This document shows, piece by piece, positions 57,679-64,000 of a stretch of DNA of 64,000 nt. Under the pieces are notes generated by a model. It saw nothing but the letters and a program-made list of their open reading frames with translations. It was not told where the DNA came from and did not search any database. Position 1 is the first letter of the stretch. Each line of letters starts with the position of its first letter. The translations under genes and the position numbers were made by a program. The DNA comes from Marchantia polymorpha subsp. ruderalis (lineage: Eukaryota; Streptophyta; Marchantiopsida; Marchantiales; Marchantiaceae). The DNA lies in the NCBI GenBank assembly GCA_037833965.1, contig AP031356.1:15274501-15338500 (forward strand). The letters run 5' to 3'.

Positions 57679-60519
57679 TTACACGGGGTATTTCTTCAGA
57701 CGCCATCCGTTCACGCGGGTGCCTAACCATTCTCCCGTCAGTTCTGCGAGTTGGATGGATCCATTTGGGAAAACTTCTATCACCTTGTAAGGTCCCATCC
57801 ACCTCAAGTGGAGCTTGCCTGGAAATCTAGCATGTCTGCTATCGTATAGCAGAGCCAAATCGCCCTTCTCCAGCAGTACTGGTTTGAGCCTTCGATCGTA
57901 CTTCTCCTTCCGCCTGAGTTGTAATTGCTTTGTCCGATCTTCGGCCTCTTGACGTCTTTCCTCCAGTGCCATTACCTCTTGCAGTCGATATGCCTGACTT
58001 TCTTCCGCGTCCAGCCTTCTCTGATCTAAGGTCCTCTTGGTAGGTATCTCGAATTCGATGGGTAAGATCGGATGCTGCCCATAAACTAGGAAGTAAGGTG
58101 TTTGCCTGGTGGTGACTTTTTCTGCCGTTCTATATGCCCATAAGGCGGCCGGTAGCTTGGTGTCCCAGTCATGAGCATGGTTTACAGTCACTTTGAGGAG
58201 TATCTTACAGAGTAATCCATTGGACTTCTCTGTCAGACCATTTGCCTTGGGGTTGTATGGAGTAGTCTTCCGATGCTTAATCTGGAAGTGCCGCGTCAAA
58301 CTTTCTATCACCTGATTCAGAAAGTGCGTTCCTCTGTCACTGACTATTTCTAGGGGGCACCCGTAGCGTGTGATGATTGATTCGAATAGGAACCGTGCTA
58401 CTGCGGCTGCGTCGTCGTGCCTTGTGGCTTCTGCCTCCACCATCTTGGTCGCATAGTTTGTTGCTACCAATATGTAGCGCCTGCGCGTGCCTTTAGTGAC
58501 AGGTTGTATTGGTCCCACGAAGTCGATCCCCCATTTTTCAAATGGTGCCAATGGCATGATTGGTGTAAGAGGCCATCTCGTGGTCGGAGTCGGCCTTCCC
58601 GTCCTCTGGCAGCTGTCGCATTTGCGAACGTAGTCGTGTGCATCTTTGAACATCGTCGGCCACCAGTATCCTACATTCACAATTTTGGTCACTGTATTTC
58701 TGGTGGCGTAGTGACCACCAGCGTCTTCTGTGTGCATGGCTTTTACAACTCGCGGGACTTCAGACTCCTCTAGACATCTGCACAGCCTGTCGTCTGCCAT
58801 TTTCTTGAACAAGACCCCCTGTTGAAGCTGGTAAGGTCCCGCTTTATGAACGAAGACTGTGCGCTGCTCCGCATCCAATCCTTCCGGACATTGGAGGGTG
58901 AGCAGAAACCTGTATAAGTCCGCGTACCTGGACTCATGGCTGGCGGACAACTGAAAAAGTTGTTCGTCGGGAAAATCATCCACTACTTCCTCCTCTATGG
59001 GTTCGGTCCATAGTCGGGAGAGGTAGTCCGCGTTCTCATGGTGAACGCCTTTCCGTGTCTGTACAGTGTAGGTGAATTCCTGCAGCAGTAGTACCCACCT
59101 GGCAATTCGTCCGGACAGATCCGCCTTCTTCACTAGGTGCTGTAAGGCGTAATGATCTACATGAAACACGAACTCATAGCAGATCAAATAATGTCGGAAC
59201 TTCTTACAGGAGTACACCATTCCCAACGCCTCCCTCTCAGTTGTCGTGTATTTCTTCTCTGCTGCTGACAACTGACGACTCGCGAAGTAAATCGGGTAGT
59301 CTTTCTTGTTGTCGTCCTTCTGACTGAGAACCACTCCGATTGCAAACGCCGACGTGTCTACATAGACATGGAAAGGTCTGTTCCAATCCGGACTTCTCAG
59401 AACCGGAGCAGTCGTCAGTTTGGCTTTGAGCGTTTCAAAGGCCAGCTGTTGCTCCTTGCCCCACACATAGGGTTCCTCCTTCTTAAGCAGCTTCGTCAGG
59501 TTGGCTGCCAAGATGGCGTACATATTTATGAACCTTCTGTAATAACCTACATGGCCAAGGAAGGCCCTCAACTCACGCAGATTCGTTGGCGGCTGCAGTT
59601 CGAGAATAATCTTCACCTTCTCTACATCCACTGCAATGCCATCGGACGAAACTCGGTGCCCTAGCAGGATTCCGCTGGTCATGAAGAAAAAACATTTCTC
59701 AGGGTGTAAGGACAAGCTGCTTTCCCTACACCTGTCGAACGTTTGCCGAAGATGGTTAAGGTGCTCCGACCTCTTACCGAAGACACAAAAGTCGTCGATG
59801 AAAATTTCTAGGAACTTCCTCAGGTGCTCTTGGAAAATGTTTGTCATCATCCGCTGGAACGTCGCTGGCGCGTTGCACAGACCGAACGGCATCTTGTGAT
59901 AAGCATAGGTTCCCCAGTCGGTCGTGAAGGTTGTTTTGTCCTTGTCCTGTTCCCTGATGGACACCTGGTTGTAGCCGGAGAATCCGTCTAGGAAACTGTA
60001 GCATTCATGCCCTGCTACATGGTCTAAAATAGAGTCCGTGAAAGGAAGAGGGTGATGGTCCTTCCTCGTTGCTGCGTTCAGCTTTCGGAAGTCCTGGCAC
60101 ACCCGGATCTTACCCGTCAGTTTCTTGGGCACGATCACGATAGGCGACACCCACTCGCTACTAAGTACCGGGTAGATGATTCCTGCGCTCAGGTACTTAT
60201 CGATTTCGTCCTTCACCAATAATGAATATTTTGGGTTGAGCCTGTATTGGCGTTGGCGAACCGGAACTGCCTCGTCCAACAAGTCGATCCTGTGCTCTCC
60301 ATACCTTGCAGGTATGCCTTTCATGTCTTCAATCTTCCATGCGAAGACATCCTCATACTGGCGAAGAAACGCCTTTACCCTGTTCAACTCTTCTCCTTGT
60401 ACCTGGCTTGACACCTTCAAGCCTTTACCTGGACTGAGTTGCAGTTCGCAGCAATCACTCGGGTCAACAATCCCCTCTGTGTGACTGATCTCGCTTCTGC
60501 CCAGTCCGGCTGCTAGTTG
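57679..60519 (-). CDS. pol: A3 Pol: RT, RNase H, integrase (readthrough product)
   Basis: Intact Pol in the same frame as, and directly after, the TAG at 60522-60520 of gag-protease. RT FLDGFSGYNQ and FIDDF, RNase H D/E/D/D, integrase HHCC, D,D35E and GPY motifs are all present. It differs from A1 by a few substitutions (for example the last residues are KYPV instead of KYHV). Confidence 0.94.
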   Translation of the reverse strand, partial: QLAAGLGRSEISHTEGIVDPSDCCELQLSPGKGLKVSSQVQGEELNRVKAFLRQYEDVFAWKIEDMKGIPARYGEHRIDLLDEAVPVRQRQYRLNPKYSLLVKDEIDKYLSAGIIYPVLSSEWVSPIVIVPKKLTGKIRVCQDFRKLNAATRKDHHPLPFTDSILDHVAGHECYSFLDGFSGYNQVSIREQDKDKTTFTTDWGTYAYHKMPFGLCNAPATFQRMMTNIFQEHLRKFLEIFIDDFCVFGKRSEHLNHLRQTFDRCRESSLSLHPEKCFFFMTSGILLGHRVSSDGIAVDVEKVKIILELQPPTNLRELRAFLGHVGYYRRFINMYAILAANLTKLLKKEEPYVWGKEQQLAFETLKAKLTTAPVLRSPDWNRPFHVYVDTSAFAIGVVLSQKDDNKKDYPIYFASRQLSAAEKKYTTTEREALGMVYSCKKFRHYLICYEFVFHVDHYALQHLVKKADLSGRIARWVLLLQEFTYTVQTRKGVHHENADYLSRLWTEPIEEEVVDDFPDEQLFQLSASHESRYADLYRFLLTLQCPEGLDAEQRTVFVHKAGPYQLQQGVLFKKMADDRLCRCLEESEVPRVVKAMHTEDAGGHYATRNTVTKIVNVGYWWPTMFKDAHDYVRKCDSCQRTGRPTPTTRWPLTPIMPLAPFEKWGIDFVGPIQPVTKGTRRRYILVATNYATKMVEAEATRHDDAAAVARFLFESIITRYGCPLEIVSDRGTHFLNQVIESLTRHFQIKHRKTTPYNPKANGLTEKSNGLLCKILLKVTVNHAHDWDTKLPAALWAYRTAEKVTTRQTPYFLVYGQHPILPIEFEIPTKRTLDQRRLDAEESQAYRLQEVMALEERRQEAEDRTKQLQLRRKEKYDRRLKPVLLEKGDLALLYDSRHARFPGKLHLRWMGPYKVIEVFPNGSIQLAELTGEWLGTRVNGWRLKKYPV

Positions 60520-63348
60520 CTATTCGTCATCCGGATATACCGCGTCTCCTTCCTCCTCAATAGAGCAGCAAGTGACGTAGCCCACAAATTCTTCCGACGT
60601 TTCGGTCTCTGAAGTGCATGATGAGCTGGTCTCCCCTCCAGTTGTGTAACCGGAGGTGGTGGAAGGTGTTTCGCCCTCATGGGGTACCTTGGTCCACGGT
60701 ACGGTAATGACAGTCGGAGGGTCCGCAGGGCTACGGAACTGTAATCTCTTCCTACTCCAGTCACACCTTGCTTTGGCATCGTATAGCCACGGTCTGCCAA
60801 GCAGCACATCATAACCTTTCTTCATCAGAGGTTGCAGTATTATGTAGGACAGTTGAAAGTCCACTCCTCCAATGTTGGTTCTCACATTGCTCAACATTCC
60901 TAGTGGCATTCTGCGTGTTTGATCGGCCAGTCGCAATACTCGGGATGTAGGCTCGAAGGTCTGGAACCCCAAGGAGTTCGCTGTCTCCTCGGTCATGATA
61001 TTCACGCCCGAGCCGGAGTCCACTGGTACCTTCTGTATGACGCAGCCTCCGATCTCTACTTCGATCTCTGGAGGTCCCAGGTCTCCTCCTTCCACTCTGT
61101 ACACAGCCGGAAGTTTCTCTTTTCGGGGTTTGCGTGGTCGGCGCAACGAAAGCATCAGCATCCTCCTGTACGTCTTATTGTCTTCCAACAACTGGTGGAA
61201 GGAAATATTTGCCCTCTGGCTCCCCATGTCTTTCACTATGTCGTAGGGAGTGTTGGAAGTCACGGCCGGAAGTTTCCCTGTACTCGCGGTCGGAAGGGGT
61301 GTAGGGGGCCTAACTGCCTTCCGGTCGTCGGATGTCATTCCGGCGCCCAGTGCTTCCTTGATGAGGTGACTCACCTCATCTTTGATGTCCGGAAGGTAAT
61401 CTCGAGTCCGAAACTCTTCTGAATACCTGTCCGCCTTTTCTGAGTTCTGCTCCGGCTGGGTGTTTCTCATAGCCGGAGGTGTACTTGGCGTTCTCCTTTG
61501 GCCTTCTCTAACTTCTTTAGACTTCCTCCTCTCTTCCCTACGCTCGAGGCGGCGAGTGTCCTCATGGCCTTCTCCTCTCCTCTTCGAACTTCGGGTTTCT
61601 ACCCGACCGCACATTACTTCTTCCTCTGGCCATACTTCGTCTCCTTCAGCTGGGTCCAGACTCAGTTCTACCTGGTTGACTTGCACTTCTTCCTTGCCAG
61701 GTGTTGATACGAAACGCACGGCTGGCCTAGGGAGTTGGGGCTGGTCACATTCGGCTGCTGTATGTCCAGACTTTTTGCAATTGCTGCACAACGGTGCATA
61801 CCCCATTGGCTTCCTCGGGTGGGGACAGCTTGGCGCGTAATGCCCCATGTCTCCACAGTTGTAGCAACCATCGAATTGTGGTCGAGGTCGGTTGTGATTG
61901 CCTGGAGGTGCCATGCGTCTTGGTGGGAGTGTACCCGCCATTTCCCTCGGAACAAAGCGCGGTATATGCACCGGTGGGTTCGGAGTTGTAGCTGGAGCTG
62001 TCTGTACCGAGTAGGCGGTGTCCTCAACCTGCTCAGCATAGTACATAGGCGGCTCAGCATAATACATGGGGTTCTCCCATTGTGGTGCCCATTCGACCGC
62101 ATTCACTGGGTAAGATGGCCTCGCGGACATGCACTCCGTGTTGGCATGTCCCACCTGTCCGCACGTAGTACACCAGAGATTCGCTCGTTGTCTCGCAGGT
62201 GATTTACGTCGGTCTTGGCCTCCCACTACATGAACTTTCAGGTCCGCAAAATTCTTCACCAGGTTGTCTACCTTGGCTGCGATGTCCCCTTGAGTCTTCA
62301 CTGGGATTCCCTTACCTCGATCCTTCTTCTTGATCGCACTGCGTTTCTTCTTCCGTCTTTCTTCTTCTGAAGATGACGAGTCCTCTTCCTCTTCCGAGGA
62401 AGAACTTGATTCGGAGGAGCTTGATTCTTCTGTCGAGGAAGGCGAGTTCCTTCTCTTCCGACGTCCGCCTTGCGACTTCTTCTTCGTCGACCGTCGGTCG
62501 CGTCTTCGAGTGTCAAGGGTTGACGTCTCAAAGGTCTCCGCGGAAGCTATCACATCTTGGATTGTGTCAGTCTTGCCTCTCCTACAGAAGGTCTCCATTT
62601 CTCTTGAGAGCCCTGTCACATACCAATCCACTGCCTGTTGTACCGAATACGGTTCTCCCGGGCCTGTCTTCGGAATTCGATCTAGGAGGTCTTGGAATCT
62701 CTCAGTGTAGTCTCGAAGATTCTCCTTCCGCTCGCGTCGAAGATTTCGAAGCCGGGTCAGAACTCGACTGTCATATCCGAGTTCGCGGAACCGCCTCAGA
62801 AACTTTTCCTTGAGCTGAGCCCAGGTCCGGATGCCAGTGGGGTCGGTGCTCTCATGGTTGTACCAGCTACGCGCTCGTCTGCGTAGCAGGCTAGGAAAGA
62901 TTCGTAGTCTGTCTTCATCACTGGTCTCACGATTGGCGATGGAGACAGACTCGAAGAGCTTTATGTATGAATCTGCATCATCGTCGTCGCCCGTTCCCGT
63001 GTATCTTGGATACGAATGTTTGGTGGTAGGTTGGGAAAACGCCTGGCGGAGATTGGCTTGATGTTCTGCCATCGGTGATCCTGTCGACGGACTGATCCTA
63101 GGTTGGCCAAACTCAGGAAGAGTTCCTGTCGGAGGGATGTCCAATAGAACTGTTAGCTCAATGCTCTCGGTAGGTGAACTGGAACGCCTTTGTCTTCCAG
63201 TAGTCGGTGATGGCGATCTTTCTGCAGAGTCCTCACCGGGAGTCTTCTTTTTAGTTCGCCGTTTTGTTTCCACGGCTTTTTCTGAATCTCGACGGAGTTT
63301 CCGTGTGGCTCTCGCACTCAGGTTTCCCACACTATCGCTCGTCGACAT
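60520..63348 (-). CDS. gag-pro: A3 Gag-protease polyprotein, 942 aa
   Basis: Same architecture as A1: gag capsid domain, Ser/Glu and Lys/Arg linkers, three CCHC knuckles, DSG protease with DVLLGRPWL. It is three codons shorter than A1 because of a small deletion before knuckle 2 (PPGNHNRPRPQ here, PPGNHTGNNRPRAQ in A1). It ends in TAG-CAA-CTA. The start ATG at 63348 is 43 bp from the PBS. Confidence 0.95.
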   Translation of the reverse strand: MSTSDSVGNLSARATRKLRRDSEKAVETKRRTKKKTPGEDSAERSPSPTTGRQRRSSSPTESIELTVLLDIPPTGTLPEFGQPRISPSTGSPMAEHQANLRQAFSQPTTKHSYPRYTGTGDDDDADSYIKLFESVSIANRETSDEDRLRIFPSLLRRRARSWYNHESTDPTGIRTWAQLKEKFLRRFRELGYDSRVLTRLRNLRRERKENLRDYTERFQDLLDRIPKTGPGEPYSVQQAVDWYVTGLSREMETFCRRGKTDTIQDVIASAETFETSTLDTRRRDRRSTKKKSQGGRRKRRNSPSSTEESSSSESSSSSEEEEDSSSSEEERRKKKRSAIKKKDRGKGIPVKTQGDIAAKVDNLVKNFADLKVHVVGGQDRRKSPARQRANLWCTTCGQVGHANTECMSARPSYPVNAVEWAPQWENPMYYAEPPMYYAEQVEDTAYSVQTAPATTPNPPVHIPRFVPREMAGTLPPRRMAPPGNHNRPRPQFDGCYNCGDMGHYAPSCPHPRKPMGYAPLCSNCKKSGHTAAECDQPQLPRPAVRFVSTPGKEEVQVNQVELSLDPAEGDEVWPEEEVMCGRVETRSSKRRGEGHEDTRRLERREERRKSKEVREGQRRTPSTPPAMRNTQPEQNSEKADRYSEEFRTRDYLPDIKDEVSHLIKEALGAGMTSDDRKAVRPPTPLPTASTGKLPAVTSNTPYDIVKDMGSQRANISFHQLLEDNKTYRRMLMLSLRRPRKPRKEKLPAVYRVEGGDLGPPEIEVEIGGCVIQKVPVDSGSGVNIMTEETANSLGFQTFEPTSRVLRLADQTRRMPLGMLSNVRTNIGGVDFQLSYIILQPLMKKGYDVLLGRPWLYDAKARCDWSRKRLQFRSPADPPTVITVPWTKVPHEGETPSTTSGYTTGGETSSSCTSETETSEEFVGYVTCCSIEEEGDAVYPDDE

Positions 63349-63391
63349 TCACCGAGCATTGCTGCTCAAGGTTTCTGGTGTTGACGCACTG

Positions 63392-63409
63392 TCCCCGGCA
63401 GCGGCGCCA
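63392..63409 (-). other. A3 primer-binding site, tRNA-Asp type
   Basis: Same 18-mer as A1 (TGGCGCCGCTGCCGGGGA on the minus strand), 22 nt from the 5' LTR end at 63432. Confidence 0.88.
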
Positions 63410-63431
63410 AAAAGAAGTTGTCGGCTCCTTA

Positions 63432-64000
63432 TGTAATAACCCACCAAAGGCTAAAACTGCAGTATGGTGGTAAAAAGATCGAACCCACAGGGACAGAGGC
63501 AACACACAGAGTAAAAGTGTCACATTTAACAGACTTTTGGTAGAGTTTGAATTCTAGGCGACTGTCACTCCCAGAAATACTGCAGTGCTCGACTCGGAGG
63601 CTCGACTCGGAGGAGGATCTCAACTCGGAGGATGCTCGGAGGATGCACGGTACAGCTTGGTCACTCAACACACACACACACACCTGAAACTGGCAAAAAG
63701 CACAACTCGGAGGTCGGTCAAGACCTCCGCTTCGGATTTCAGGAGGAAAGTGTCTCGCAAGTTCACTCAGAGGTTCTGCAGGAAGTGCCTCCCACTCCGG
63801 CTTTTACTGCCCTTCCGCCAGGAACTAGCGGGGGTACCCGGACTGGACTTCTCACTTCGGAACGAAGCCTCTACGTACGCCGTGGACGTCACCCTCGACT
63901 ATCACACAAAACGCAGGGAGTGCAGACCCGACTGAGAACTTACTGAAAACACGATCCAGTAACACACACACAACCTGAATTACAAACCAAGGTTTACACG
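63432..64000 (-). repeat. A3 5' LTR, partial (U5 end only)
   Basis: It starts TGTAATAACCCACC on the plus strand and matches 52775 onward with three differences. The window ends inside R-U5; the rest of the LTR is outside. Confidence 0.95.

Larger units (their letters stand above)
52775..64000 (-). mobile_element. A3: family-A retrotransposon, nearly complete (5' LTR runs off the edge)
   Basis: 3' LTR 52775-57641, PPT 57642-57654, pol, gag-protease, PBS, then 569 bp of the 5' LTR (from 63432). All frames are open. In the 569 bp shared by both LTRs I count three differences (near 52866, 52919 and 53059 and their partners), so A3 is older than A1. It sits in the gag of B1. Confidence 0.95.

Overview
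The window comes from the nuclear genome of a streptophyte, most likely a land plant. Evidence: a LOB-domain (LBD) transcription-factor gene at the left edge, the remains of an AP2/ERF gene beside it, Ty3/gypsy retrotransposons whose primer-binding site matches plant tRNA-Asp, and Tat/Athila-like reverse transcriptase motifs. The species cannot be named from this sequence.

Layout. Bases 1-2966 are the only sequence that is not recognisable retrotransposon: the partial LBD gene (1-454, minus), its repeat-rich upstream region (an 82-bp tandem repeat and several hairpins), a frameshifted AP2/ERF fragment (1376-1611) and AT-rich DNA with no visible gene. From 2967 to the right edge everything is a nest of two related Ty3/gypsy families, here called A (LTR about 4.87 kb) and B (LTR about 5.4 kb). 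The nest can be taken apart with 5-bp target-site duplications. An old A-type LTR (A0: 2967-4475, 25387-26579, 29083-30463) was hit by three elements. The first is B0, a solo B LTR (4476-25381, TSD AATTC), which itself carries the complete 15.5-kb element A1 (6503-22045, TSD GCACG). The second is a short ORF-less B-like solo LTR (26580-29077, TSD TCTCT). The third is A2 (from 30464). A2 carries element B1 (from 39581), and B1 carries the solo LTR B2 (43545-48952, TSD CGAAT) and element A3 (from 52775). A2, B1 and A3 run off the right edge.

How the genes work together. A-type internal regions encode a Gag-protease polyprotein (retrotransposon gag domain, three CCHC knuckles, DSG protease) ending in TAG. 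The same frame then continues into Pol (RT, RNase H, D,D35E integrase, GPY motif). The stop context TAG-CAA-CTA is a TMV-type readthrough signal and is the same in all three A copies, so Pol is probably made by stop-codon readthrough. The most unusual feature is a large extra ORF (851 codons in A, up to 1050 in B) lying wholly inside each LTR. It ends 30-40 bp before the LTR TATA box, so it occupies U3 and would be the last cistron of the genomic RNA, the place where Athila-type elements carry an env-like ORF. Its two ends are conserved between A and B, its middle is low-complexity, and its function is unknown. It is intact in five LTRs here, one of them a solo LTR.

A1 appears complete and very young (I noticed one difference between its two 4872-bp LTRs). 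A3 also has all reading frames open. B copies are mostly broken by frameshift, premature stop or nested insertion, except the LTR ORF of B2.
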